Assembly (NCBI GenBank): GCA_029935255.1
Contig: JAOZKS010000074.1
Span: 1-9,960, forward strand
Source: Pontiella sp.
Lineage (GTDB): Bacteria; Verrucomicrobiota; Kiritimatiellia; Kiritimatiellales; Pontiellaceae
Reading direction: 5' to 3'
DNA: 9,960 nt
Shown in pieces: positions 1 to 7,409 of this stretch (its first letter is position 1; each line of letters begins with the position of its first letter). A program made the translations under genes and the position numbers. The notes under the pieces are model-generated. The model was not told where the DNA came from and searched no databases. It was given only the letters and a program-made list of their open reading frames with translations.

Positions 1-270
1 CGGCAGGCTGAAACGGCTTCCGAGTATCTGCACAAAGGCTCCCCGGTTTTTGTTGAAGGCCGCTTGCAATTGGACCAATGGGAAAACCAGCAGGGCGAAA
101 AGCGCAGTAAGCTGCGCGTTCGCGCTGACCGCGTCCAGTTTTTAGGCACTCCGGGCAAGGGTACGGAATTTGCTGCGGCTCCCGCTGCGGCCGCACCGCT
201 CCCGGAAAATACCCCGCCGCCAGCGGCACCCGCTCCGGAAGCGGCCGATGACGATGATGTTCCGTTTTAA
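1..270 (+). CDS. ssb: Single-stranded DNA-binding protein, C-terminal part (5' end outside window)
   Basis: SSB coats single-stranded DNA during replication, recombination and repair, and recruits partner proteins through its C-terminal tip. The reading frame is open from base 1 and gives 89 residues before TAA. The first ~45 residues are the end of the OB fold, including the strand FVEGRLQLDQWENQQGEKRS, which matches the family pattern of (V/E)GRL followed by a W and a charged turn. A low-complexity Ala/Pro-rich linker follows (about residues 58-82 of the fragment). The protein ends in the acidic tip DDDDVPF, equivalent to DDDIPF of Escherichia coli SSB, the site that docks partner proteins. 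The OB-fold start lies upstream of the window, probably preceded by rpsF. rpsR begins 16 bases downstream, which fits co-transcription. Identity is secure from the tip, the linker and the gene order. Confidence 0.95.
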   Translation, partial: RQAETASEYLHKGSPVFVEGRLQLDQWENQQGEKRSKLRVRADRVQFLGTPGKGTEFAAAPAAAAPLPENTPPPAAPAPEAADDDDVPF

Positions 271-286
271 AGAAAGGATGTAAATT

Positions 287-502
287 ATGCGACGTAGTAG
301 AGATAGAGATGAATATAAGCGCGATCCCGAACTCCTCAAAGGAGTGGAGACGATTGATTATAAAGACGCCGAGCTTCTCAAGAAGTTCATGACTGACCGC
401 GGCAAGATTTTGAGCCGACGCCTCCTGGGTACCAATGCCCAGCAGCAGCGCCAGATCAAACGTGCCATCCGCCGTGCGCGGGTTGTAGGTCTTATCCGCT
501 AA
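287..502 (+). CDS. rpsR: 30S ribosomal protein S18
   Basis: S18 is a small-subunit ribosomal protein that pairs with S6 on the platform of the 30S particle. The 71-residue length is normal for the family. The central core YKDAELLKKFMTDRGKIL, followed by SRRLLGTNAQQQRQIKRAIR and ARVVGLI, is the standard S18 signature (YKD, L..F, GKI, R..G, QR....AI.RAR, L(I/L)). The N-terminal Cys residues found in zinc-binding S18 variants are absent. The start is supported by a Shine-Dalgarno AAAGGA at 273-278, 8 bases before the ATG. It sits between ssb and rplI in the conserved rpsF-ssb-rpsR-rplI order. Any S6:S18 autoregulatory leader would lie upstream of this window. Confidence 0.97.
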   Translation: MRRSRDRDEYKRDPELLKGVETIDYKDAELLKKFMTDRGKILSRRLLGTNAQQQRQIKRAIRRARVVGLIR

Positions 503-519
503 GCTGGAAGGAACGAATT

Positions 520-972
520 ATGGCTATTGAAGTCCTATTGATGGATCAAGTTGAAGGTCTCGGTATCGAAGGTGATATCGTGAAGGTTGCAGACGGCTAT
601 GCCCGTAATTTCCTTTTCCCGAAAGGGTTCGCCACTGAGGTGACCGAAGGAAAGAAACGCCAGATCGAGAAAAAACGTCTTGAACGTTTGGCCCATCTGG
701 AAAAAGAAAAAGGCGCGGCGCTGGAACTGGCCAAAAAGATCGATGGAACCGAGTGCACCATCTCCGCGAAAATCGGGGAGACCGGCACCATGTTCGGTTC
801 GGTCGGAATTCCTGCAATTCTGGAAAAACTCAAGGAGCAGGGACTGGAAATTGATCGCTCGAAGATCGTTCTGGCGGCCCCGCTACATGAACTGGGTGTT
901 TTTGATATTGCGGTTAAACTGCATGCGGAAGTCACGGCGACGCTCAAGGTCTGGATTGTAGAAGAGAAATGA
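520..972 (+). CDS. rplI: 50S ribosomal protein L9
   Basis: L9 binds 23S rRNA near the L1 stalk and reaches across to neighbouring ribosomes, with an effect on reading-frame fidelity. The 150-residue length is typical. Residues 1-50 form the N-terminal RNA-binding domain with the family signature VEGLGIEGDIVKVADGYARN followed by FLFPKGFA. Residues ~45-75 are a long Lys/Glu-rich connecting helix. The C-terminal domain starts around residue 78 with ISAKIGETGTMFGSVG and ends KVWIVEEK. A strong Shine-Dalgarno GGAAGGA lies at 506-512, 7 bases before the ATG. Its stop overlaps the dnaB start by four bases (ATGA at 969-972), a usual sign of translational coupling. Confidence 0.97.
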   Translation: MAIEVLLMDQVEGLGIEGDIVKVADGYARNFLFPKGFATEVTEGKKRQIEKKRLERLAHLEKEKGAALELAKKIDGTECTISAKIGETGTMFGSVGIPAILEKLKEQGLEIDRSKIVLAAPLHELGVFDIAVKLHAEVTATLKVWIVEEK

Positions 973-2351
973 CTCCAGAGGGTCTAGGGTCGGGACTTCG
1001 GATACCCCCGCACAGCGAGGATGCCGAGCGCGGGGTTTTGGGGTCAATCCTGCTCGACCCGGCCAGCGCCCTTGATAAATGTCTTGCTAAGCGTCTGAGC
1101 GGCGATTCGTTTTATGATCGTCGCCATCAGGCGCTTTTTGAGCAAATGGTGGATATGAGCCAAGCCAACAAGGCCATGGATGCCATCACCATTGCCGAGT
1201 GGCTCAAAAACCACAATACCCTCGAAAAAGTGGGGGGCTACGACTATCTCGTCGAACTTCAGGATAGCACGCTGGTACCCGCTCACGTTGAGTTCTACTG
1301 CGACATCGTACAGGAGAAAAATCTCTATCGCTGCCTGATCGATCACTCCAACACCGTCACCGATGCCGCCTATAAAGGGGAAGAGGATGCAGCGCTGTTG
1401 GTCAGCCAGGCGGAATCCTCCCTCTTTGAGCTGGGGAGTCATGGCGGGGACAAGATTCCCGACTGGAAGGAATCGGTGAAAGACGTTTTCACCGAGATCC
1501 AAAAGGATCCCAACGATATCGACCATGGGGTCACCACGGGCTACGATGGGCTGAACGAACGCCTGCGTGGACTGGCCAAGACCGACATGATCGTGCTTGC
1601 CGCCCGCCCAGCCATGGGCAAGACCTCGCTGGCCATGAATATCGCCGAAAATGCGGCCCTCGGAAGGCTTGCTAAGGAGCCGGTTCCCGTGGGCATCTTC
1701 AGCCTTGAAATGTCGCGCGAGCAGCTCGTCCGGCGTATGCTCTTTTCTAACGCCCGGGTTTCATCCCGTGCGGTACAGAGCCGGATGACACCCCAGGACC
1801 ATCGGAAACTGGCCGATGCGGTCGACCGGTTGCAGAAGGCCAAAATTTACATCGATGACACGCCCGGCCTCGAAGCGGTCGAGTTGCGCTCCCGTGCTCG
1901 CCGCATGAAAAGCCGCCATGGGGTCGAACTGATCGTAATCGACTACCTCCAGTTGATGAACTATTCCAAGTTTTCCAAGGATGGCCGCCAACGCGAAACC
2001 ATGGCTATTTCCGGAGCCATCAAAGCCATGGCGAAGGAGCTTGAGGTTCCCGTGATGGTGCTTAGCCAGCTCAGCCGTGCCACCGAAGGGCGTGGCGACA
2101 ATATTCCTAAGTTGTCCGACTTGAGAGACTCCGGCGCCATTGAGCAGGATGCCGATGTGGTTTTGTTGCTGTACCGCCCCAGCTACTACAAGCACGGCGA
2201 TGATCGGAACCAGGACAACCTGGCCGTGGTCGACGTGGCCAAGTTCCGTCACGGAGAAACCGGCGATGTCCAGATGAGTTTTATCAAGGAATACACCCGT
2301 TTTGAAGACCGGAGTGAACGCGACGACGACTCCGTTCATTCCGATTATTAA
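969..2351 (+). CDS. dnaB: Replicative DNA helicase DnaB
   Basis: DnaB is the hexameric ATP-driven helicase that unwinds DNA 5'-3' at the replication fork. The product is 460 residues, a normal length. Residues ~10-150 are the N-terminal collar/primase-interaction domain, with the motif PPHSEDAERGVLGSILLD. Residues ~180-450 are the RecA-like motor: Walker A ARPAMGKT at 212-219 (K218, T219), the catalytic glutamate in FSLEMS (E247), Walker B LIVIDYLQLM at 321-330 (D325), the motif around LSDLRDSGAIEQDAD (382-396), and the arginine-finger segment AKFRHGETG (K425, R427). All key residues are present and no intein interrupts the gene. The ATG overlaps the rplI stop, so translation is probably coupled. 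A Ser/Asp-rich tail (about 448-460) follows the motor domain. Confidence 0.98.
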   Translation: MTPEGLGSGLRIPPHSEDAERGVLGSILLDPASALDKCLAKRLSGDSFYDRRHQALFEQMVDMSQANKAMDAITIAEWLKNHNTLEKVGGYDYLVELQDSTLVPAHVEFYCDIVQEKNLYRCLIDHSNTVTDAAYKGEEDAALLVSQAESSLFELGSHGGDKIPDWKESVKDVFTEIQKDPNDIDHGVTTGYDGLNERLRGLAKTDMIVLAARPAMGKTSLAMNIAENAALGRLAKEPVPVGIFSLEMSREQLVRRMLFSNARVSSRAVQSRMTPQDHRKLADAVDRLQKAKIYIDDTPGLEAVELRSRARRMKSRHGVELIVIDYLQLMNYSKFSKDGRQRETMAISGAIKAMAKELEVPVMVLSQLSRATEGRGDNIPKLSDLRDSGAIEQDADVVLLLYRPSYYKHGDDRNQDNLAVVDVAKFRHGETGDVQMSFIKEYTRFEDRSERDDDSVHSDY

Positions 2352-2375
2352 TTTTACAACCTCTGGCTGATCTTC

Positions 2376-4703
2376 ATGAAAAAACTTCTTCTCATCCTGC
2401 TTGTGGCATTCTCCGGATTGGGGACTTTTTCGGAAACGATCAAAGACATCCAAATCGTTAGCCAAACCGGGGAGTCGTACGACATCAACTCCGTGTCCGC
2501 ATTTACTTCGTTCAACGTGGGCGAGCAGGTTTCCGACCAGCAGGTTATTCTTTCCGCCATCGCGGTGGATGTGAACCGAATGCGTGAATCCGGCCGCTTC
2601 TCCTACGTCAATGCCCGCATGGATATCGAGAGCGATGGTGTAACCTTGGTCTATACGGTGGTGGCTAAGCATAAGTTGCGCCGCATCGAAATTGTTGGAG
2701 CCAAAAAAATGCGAAACCGCAAGGTTCGCAAGAAATCCGAACTGATCATGGGTCAGTTTTCAGACGACTCCACGTTCGAGCAAGCCAAGCGGAAAATCAA
2801 GGAAGCCTATCGCGATTTTTGGTATCCCGATACCCAGGTCACATGGAGCTCAAAGACCGATGTCGAACTTGGAACGGTGGATGTTACCTACCGGATCAAA
2901 GAAGGGCGTAAGTTGGGGATCAAAAAACTGGTCTTCGAAGGAAATGAATTTATCGATGACAAGAAACTGCGCAAGATCGTGCAGCAAAAGCAAAAGTGGT
3001 TTCTTTCATTCATTACCGGTGCGGGAAAATACAAACCTGAAAATGTAGATATGGATGTCTTTGCCATCAAGTCGCTCTACATGAACGAAGGTTTTCTCGA
3101 TGTCACGGTATCCAACCCCGTTCTTGACGATACCAAACCGAAGAAAACCCGAATGATTTTTCAGATCAACGAAGGGCAGCGGTATATCGTGGGAAATATT
3201 GTCGTGGCGGGAATGGAAACCTTCTCGGAAAAGGAATTGCGGCGGGGAATCCGACTGGGCATGGGCGATATCGCAGCTCTTCGGGATGCCGAGGCCGGGA
3301 GTGAAAGCATTCGCGCATTTTATGGCAACCGTGGCTACATCCGTACGAGCGTGCGTCCAGTCTATGATGCCAACGCTGAAAGCGGACGCGTGGATATTCG
3401 CTATGAGATTACCGAAGGGGCCATCGGCTACATAAACAAAGTCAATGTGATGGGCAACGAACGGACGAAGGACAAAGTGATCCGCCGCGAACTCGTCATC
3501 TACCCCGGCGACAAATATAACCGGAGCCGTGTCAAGACCTCTGAAAACCGCCTGCGCAACCTGAACTATTTTGAAGTGGTCACCATGAACCCCGAACCGA
3601 CGGGGGAGGGCGATCAGTATGACCTCAATGTCCAGGTGAAGGAAAAACCGACCGGTCAGTTTTCGGCAGGTGTCGGATTCTCCAGTGTGGACGCCTTGGT
3701 GGGCTATATTGAACTTTCGCAGGGAAACTTCAACTGGAAGACCTGGCCGCCCATCGGGGCCGGTCAGAAATTCAAGATTCGGTTGCAGTTGGGTACCGAG
3801 CGAAACGATATTGATATCTCCTTCGTCGAGCCTTGGTTTCTTGACCGTAAACTTTCATTCGGGATTGATCTGTTCCACCGCGAAGCCCGCTATTTCTCTG
3901 ATTCCTACGACCAGCAAAACGATGGTTTCCGTTTGTCGCTCGGTAAACCTCTTTCGCGATTCACCCGGGGAAGCCTCGCCTACTCCTTAGAAGTGTTCGA
4001 TGTGTTTGATGTCGCCAACTCGGCATCGCAGGCCATCAAAAATGAGGAAGGCCGTCGTTTGAAGAGCGGGTTGGAATATACGTGGACCCGCGATACCCGC
4101 GACCGCTTCTTCAATCCGACCCGAGGCAATAAGACCTCCATCACCCCCTACTTTGCGGGGGGACCCCTCGGGGCTGAAACGGATCTCTATGGAGCACGCA
4201 TCAAGTCGGGGCAGTACTGGGCATTGTTCGGTAATACCGTACTGAACTTGCGCGGTCAGGTTGAAACGGTTGAGGCCTTTGGCGACAGCAAAGGCGATGC
4301 GGGAAATGATCCGCTTTCCTATGGCGATGGCGTTCCGATTTTCGATCGCTTATTCCTTGGGGGCTCCTACACGTTGCGCGGTTTTGAATATCGCGACGTA
4401 GGGCCCAGGGATCCGTTGACTGGCGATGAGGTTGGAGGAAACAGCTCGGCCTATGCCACCCTTGAGTACACGGTTCCAATTTGGAACAAGGTTCGTGGTG
4501 CCGCGTTCTACGACTGGGGTTTTGTGAATATGGATTCCTTGGACTTTGATCCCACGCGCTACAATGATAACTGGGGACTCGGCATTCGGCTGGATCTGCC
4601 GGGGTTCCCGCTGCACCTCGACTATGCCTGGCCGATCACCTACTACGAACCTTGGCAAGATGGCAAAGGCCGCTTCAACTTCCTGATTGGCCACAGTTTC
4701 TAG
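2376..4703 (+). CDS. bamA: Outer membrane protein assembly factor BamA
   Basis: BamA is the Omp85-family core of the BAM machine, which folds and inserts beta-barrel proteins into the outer membrane. The 775-residue product starts with a Sec signal peptide (MKKLLLILLVAFSGLGTFS, cleavage probably near residue 19). Five POTRA domains follow at roughly 22-97, 98-177, 178-268, 269-348 and 349-424; several end in an (I/E)(K/N/T)EG turn and open with a (I/V)..(I/V)...G pattern. The 16-strand barrel occupies about 425-775, and the L6-tip motif LRGF lies at 667-670 (R668). The chain ends in Phe (IGHSF), as expected for an outer-membrane targeting signal. Length is close to the ~800 of proteobacterial BamA. 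The ATG at 2376 is chosen because it begins the signal peptide. There is no Shine-Dalgarno before it, and the reading frame is the same as dnaB's, separated from it by the dnaB TAA. A CTG at 2367 is a less likely alternative start. Confidence 0.95.
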   Translation: MKKLLLILLVAFSGLGTFSETIKDIQIVSQTGESYDINSVSAFTSFNVGEQVSDQQVILSAIAVDVNRMRESGRFSYVNARMDIESDGVTLVYTVVAKHKLRRIEIVGAKKMRNRKVRKKSELIMGQFSDDSTFEQAKRKIKEAYRDFWYPDTQVTWSSKTDVELGTVDVTYRIKEGRKLGIKKLVFEGNEFIDDKKLRKIVQQKQKWFLSFITGAGKYKPENVDMDVFAIKSLYMNEGFLDVTVSNPVLDDTKPKKTRMIFQINEGQRYIVGNIVVAGMETFSEKELRRGIRLGMGDIAALRDAEAGSESIRAFYGNRGYIRTSVRPVYDANAESGRVDIRYEITEGAIGYINKVNVMGNERTKDKVIRRELVIYPGDKYNRSRVKTSENRLRNLNYFEVVTMNPEPTGEGDQYDLNVQVKEKPTGQFSAGVGFSSVDALVGYIELSQGNFNWKTWPPIGAGQKFKIRLQLGTERNDIDISFVEPWFLDRKLSFGIDLFHREARYFSDSYDQQNDGFRLSLGKPLSRFTRGSLAYSLEVFDVFDVANSASQAIKNEEGRRLKSGLEYTWTRDTRDRFFNPTRGNKTSITPYFAGGPLGAETDLYGARIKSGQYWALFGNTVLNLRGQVETVEAFGDSKGDAGNDPLSYGDGVPIFDRLFLGGSYTLRGFEYRDVGPRDPLTGDEVGGNSSAYATLEYTVPIWNKVRGAAFYDWGFVNMDSLDFDPTRYNDNWGLGIRLDLPGFPLHLDYAWPITYYEPWQDGKGRFNFLIGHSF

Positions 4704-4711
4704 TTGGCGGT

Positions 4712-5158
4712 TCAGCCCACAGCGACCTTCACCACCACCTTGTGAATTTCGCCTTTCCCAATGAGTGGAAGGTGGGCATCCGATGGCAGGAACACAATAA
4801 ACGACCCCGGCGGAACACGCATGATGCTTCCCGGTTCTCCCTTGAAGAATTCAAGATCGCGCTCCTCGTCATACTCCATCGAGTTGACAAGTCCTTCGCG
4901 GTTTTTCCAGCCCATCGATTCGTTGCCGCTAATCACAAACTGGATATCCAGATATTTGCGGTGGGCTTCCAGTTCGCCATCGGAAACCGTACGGCCTTGG
5001 TCGTGCGAGATCATGGCATAGACCCGTTCGCCCGCAATCTCGTATTTTCCATCCGGCAGTTCCGCAAGCCCCGGTTGATCCAGAAATCCAAACGCCTCCG
5101 AAAGGCCAATCTTCAGTCCCGTGTACTTTCCCGCATTTCCCAACGTATCCAGTATCAT
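4712..5158 (-). CDS. YhcH/YjgK/YiaL family protein (possible sugar anomerase)
   Basis: This is a 148-residue single-domain cupin-like protein of the YhcH/YjgK/YiaL family (DUF386, which also contains EbgC). Family members act in sugar catabolism; the E. coli YhcH member is associated with sialic acid use and described as an anomerase. Conserved family blocks are visible: ELEAHRKYLDIQFVISG at 62-78 (E64, H66, D71, Q73), a WKNREGL segment after the first block, FFKGEPGS near 104-111, PGSFIVFLPSDAHLP at 117-131 (D127, H129), and the C-terminal KVVVKV (140-145). The His and acidic residues are the likely metal/substrate ligands. It has no signal peptide, so it should be cytoplasmic. A clear Shine-Dalgarno AAGGAG (5165-5170, minus strand) lies 6 bases before the ATG. 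It follows ligA by 21 bases on the same strand. The exact substrate cannot be told from sequence. Confidence 0.88.
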   Translation of the reverse strand: MILDTLGNAGKYTGLKIGLSEAFGFLDQPGLAELPDGKYEIAGERVYAMISHDQGRTVSDGELEAHRKYLDIQFVISGNESMGWKNREGLVNSMEYDEERDLEFFKGEPGSIMRVPPGSFIVFLPSDAHLPLIGKGEIHKVVVKVAVG

Positions 5159-5179
5159 CCGTCTCTCCTTCGTGGTTAT

Positions 5180-7231
5180 TTAAAATCCGAAGCCCAGTTG
5201 CCCGGCTTTCTGGTCTTCGAGTTCTTCATCCGACCCGAGCAGGGCAACCAGCTGTTCTTCGTTCAAGATGGTCACGCCCAGGTTCTCGGCTTTCGTCAGT
5301 TTTGATCCTGCACTTTCGCCGGCAACCAAGTAGCTTGTTTTCTTCGAAACGCTACCGCTTACCTTCCCGCCGCGTGCTTTGATCTTATCGCCTGCTTCAT
5401 CGCGGGTCATGGTTTCCATCGACCCGGTCAGTACAAACGTCAACCCATCCAGTTCGTCGGTTTCGCCGTTATCGGGCTGCTCAAGGTTCACGCCTGCCGC
5501 CCGGATCTGGTTGATGACGGTCCGGGTTTCAACGGCTTGAAAATATTCGACCACCGACTTCCCGGCAATCGGGCCGATGTCGCGGATGGTTTCCAGTTTT
5601 TGGAGGTCTGCAGCCATCAGGGCATCCATATTCTTAAACTCGTTGGCCAGAGTGGATGCCGCCCCTTTTCCCACATGCCGGATGCCTAGCCCAAACAGGA
5701 TTTTATCGAACGGGCGATGCTTGCTTTCTTCAATGCCCTTAATGAGATTATCCGCCGACTTTTCACCCATGCGCTCAAGACCCAGCACCTCGACTTTTTT
5801 GAGCGAGTACAGTTCCGCGGGATTCTTGACTAGACCGCTATCGACGAGTTGCTCGACCAGCGATTCTCCGAGCCCGTTAATATCCATCGCGCCACGCGAT
5901 GCAAAGTGGGTCAGCCAACTTTTAACCTGAGCTGGGCATTGCATATTGATACAGCGCAGGGCCACTTCGCCTTCGCGTTTTTCAACCTCGCTCCCGCAAA
6001 CGGGGCAGGCTGTCGGCATGGAAAAATCGATTTCTGCGCCGGTTCGTTTTTCGGTGATGACCTTGACGATGGCGGGAATGATTTCCCCAGCCTTTTCAAT
6101 AATGACCTTGTCGCCAATCCTGATGTCCTTCCGTCGGATTTCATCTTCATTGTGTAGCGTGGCGCGTTTGACGGTGCTTCCGGCCAGTTGCACGGGTTCG
6201 AGTTCCGCCACCGGCGTCAGCACGCCGGTGCGCCCGACTTGAATTGAGATGGCATGCAGGGTGGTTTCTGCCTGTTCGGGTTCATATTTATAGGCCACGG
6301 CCCAGCGCGGGCTTTTGGCCGTGTAGCCCAGCTCTTCATAGAGCCGCCGTTCGTTCACCTTGATCACGCCGCCGTCCATTTCGAATGGAAACTCGTGGCG
6401 CATGGATTCGAGGGTGTCGAGTTGGTCGAGAAGTTCTTCGATTTTCTGGTTCAGCCAATAGTTGGGCGTAATGCGCAACCCGTAGCTTTTAAGGGTTTGG
6501 AGCATTTGTTCATGGGTTTCGAAGGAAATACCATCGAGTTGGCCCGTGGCGTAGAAGATGGCATCGAGCGGGCGCTGGGCGACTTCGCTCGGGTCGAGTA
6601 ATTTAAGCGATCCGGCGCAGGCGTTGCGTGGGTTGGCAAAGGGCTCCTTCCCGGTTTCCTGTCGGCGCTCGTTGAGTTTGGCAAAGCCGGTGGTATTCAT
6701 ATAGATTTCGCCGCGTACCTCCAGCACGGCGGGCGGCATCATATCGGCAAGCCGAAGCGGAATCGATTGGATCGTCCGGACATTGGAAGTCACGTCGTCG
6801 CCCGTGGTGCCGTCGCCGCGTGTTACGGCGCGCACTAGCTCGCCGTTTTCATAGCGCAGGGAAATGGCGACTCCGTCGATCTTCGGTTCGAGGATATAGT
6901 TGAATACTTCTTCCGGGACCAGTTTGCGGATGCGTCGGTCGAATTCGACGAGTTCCTCTTTCGAATAGGTATTCGACAGGCTCATCATCGGCACGGCATG
7001 CGCCACGCTGTCAAAGCGATCCAGCGGCGCGCCGCCGACGCGCTGGGTGGGGGAGGTGGCACTTCCAAATTCCGGGAACCGTTTTTCGAGCTCGTCGAGG
7101 GTTTGGAGGAGTTGGTCGTATTCGCGATCAGTAATTTCGGGCGCGGCATTGATGTAGTAGAGCTGGTTATGTCGCTCGATTTCGGCCCGTAGTTCTTTGA
7201 TCCGTTGTTTGGTTTGCGCTTTGTCAGTCAT
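5180..7231 (-). CDS. ligA: NAD-dependent DNA ligase LigA
   Basis: LigA seals nicks in DNA using NAD+, joining Okazaki fragments and finishing repair. The 683-residue product has the full bacterial layout. Domain Ia with HNQLYY and the ITDREYDQL segment is at ~19-45. The adenylation domain carries EPKIDG with the nucleotide-accepting Lys at K117, followed by VTRGDGTTGDDVT (136-148). The OB fold around 320-400 includes VGRTGVLTPVAELEPV. The zinc finger has Cys at 409, 412, 427 and 432. Helix-hairpin-helix repeats lie at ~447-570 and a BRCT domain at ~590-668 (LDGLTFVLTGSMETMTR). A short acidic tail follows and ends QLGFGF. The start agrees with the position of HNQLYY seen in other LigA proteins. 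No Shine-Dalgarno precedes the ATG. It probably shares a transcript with the downstream YhcH-family gene. Confidence 0.98.
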   Translation of the reverse strand: MTDKAQTKQRIKELRAEIERHNQLYYINAAPEITDREYDQLLQTLDELEKRFPEFGSATSPTQRVGGAPLDRFDSVAHAVPMMSLSNTYSKEELVEFDRRIRKLVPEEVFNYILEPKIDGVAISLRYENGELVRAVTRGDGTTGDDVTSNVRTIQSIPLRLADMMPPAVLEVRGEIYMNTTGFAKLNERRQETGKEPFANPRNACAGSLKLLDPSEVAQRPLDAIFYATGQLDGISFETHEQMLQTLKSYGLRITPNYWLNQKIEELLDQLDTLESMRHEFPFEMDGGVIKVNERRLYEELGYTAKSPRWAVAYKYEPEQAETTLHAISIQVGRTGVLTPVAELEPVQLAGSTVKRATLHNEDEIRRKDIRIGDKVIIEKAGEIIPAIVKVITEKRTGAEIDFSMPTACPVCGSEVEKREGEVALRCINMQCPAQVKSWLTHFASRGAMDINGLGESLVEQLVDSGLVKNPAELYSLKKVEVLGLERMGEKSADNLIKGIEESKHRPFDKILFGLGIRHVGKGAASTLANEFKNMDALMAADLQKLETIRDIGPIAGKSVVEYFQAVETRTVINQIRAAGVNLEQPDNGETDELDGLTFVLTGSMETMTRDEAGDKIKARGGKVSGSVSKKTSYLVAGESAGSKLTKAENLGVTILNEEQLVALLGSDEELEDQKAGQLGFGF

Positions 7232-7237
7232 GTGGAT

Positions 7238-7266
7238 AATTTACCGAAAGCCATAAAGCGGGTCAA
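7238..7266 (-). promoter_or_regulatory. Candidate promoter of ligA, possibly leaderless
   Basis: Read on the minus strand, TTGACC (7266-7261, five of six matches to TTGACA) is followed by a 17-base spacer and TAAATT (7243-7238, four of six to TATAAT). The -10 box ends 6 bases before the ligA ATG, so transcription would start at or next to the A of the ATG. This agrees with the absence of a Shine-Dalgarno before ligA. The call uses the sigma-70 consensus and has not been tested. Confidence 0.5.
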
Positions 7267-7267
7267 T

Positions 7268-7288
7268 CCCGAGCCGTTGAATCTCGGG
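7268..7288. repeat. Inverted repeat beside the ligA -35 box
   Basis: CCCGAG (7268-7273) and CTCGGG (7283-7288) form a perfect 6-bp inverted repeat around a 9-base spacer. It lies one base upstream of the candidate ligA -35 box. It could be a regulator-binding site or a chance hairpin. It has no T-run to make it a terminator, and no gene reads into it from the left on the + strand. Confidence 0.35.
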
Positions 7289-7378
7289 GCGCTATGGCTA
7301 TCGCACGGGGGTGCTGAGTCCCGGTACATCTGAAAACTTTTCTGCCAGCGAATATACACTGCCCGAAGTCTTTGCGGC

Positions 7379-7409
7379 CCAGGAGCTGGAGTAGGCTTCC
7401 AGAGCTTGG
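7379..7409. repeat. Imperfect inverted repeat in the divergent intergenic region
   Basis: The two arms are CCA-gg-AGCTGGA (7379-7390, two unpaired G) and TCCAG-a-GCTTGG (7398-7409, one bulged A), around the 7-base loop GTAGGCT (7391-7397). TCTTTT follows at 7410-7415. The hairpin could be an operator next to a candidate promoter, or a weak terminator/attenuator ahead of the ThuA-GH95 gene. The T-run is short and the stem is interrupted, so neither reading is firm. Confidence 0.3.

Noticed and set aside
1593..2300. Intein in DnaB, a common insertion site
   Set aside because: The motor domain runs uninterrupted through Walker A, Walker B and the arginine finger at normal spacing, with a total of 460 residues.
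1761..2672. 303-codon open frame on the minus strand across the end of dnaB and start of bamA
   Set aside because: It is antisense to two well-supported genes with full sets of family motifs and resembles no known family. The long open stretch follows from the codon usage of the sense genes.
4704..4780. Bidirectional terminator between bamA and the YhcH-family gene
   Set aside because: Only short, widely looped complementary stretches (for example CCACCTT/AAGGTGG inside the coding region) are present, with no T-run.
4652..5305. 217-codon + strand open frame across the bamA end, the YhcH-family gene and the ligA end
   Set aside because: It is antisense to two recognised genes and its start overlaps the bamA barrel end in another frame. 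No domain is recognisable.
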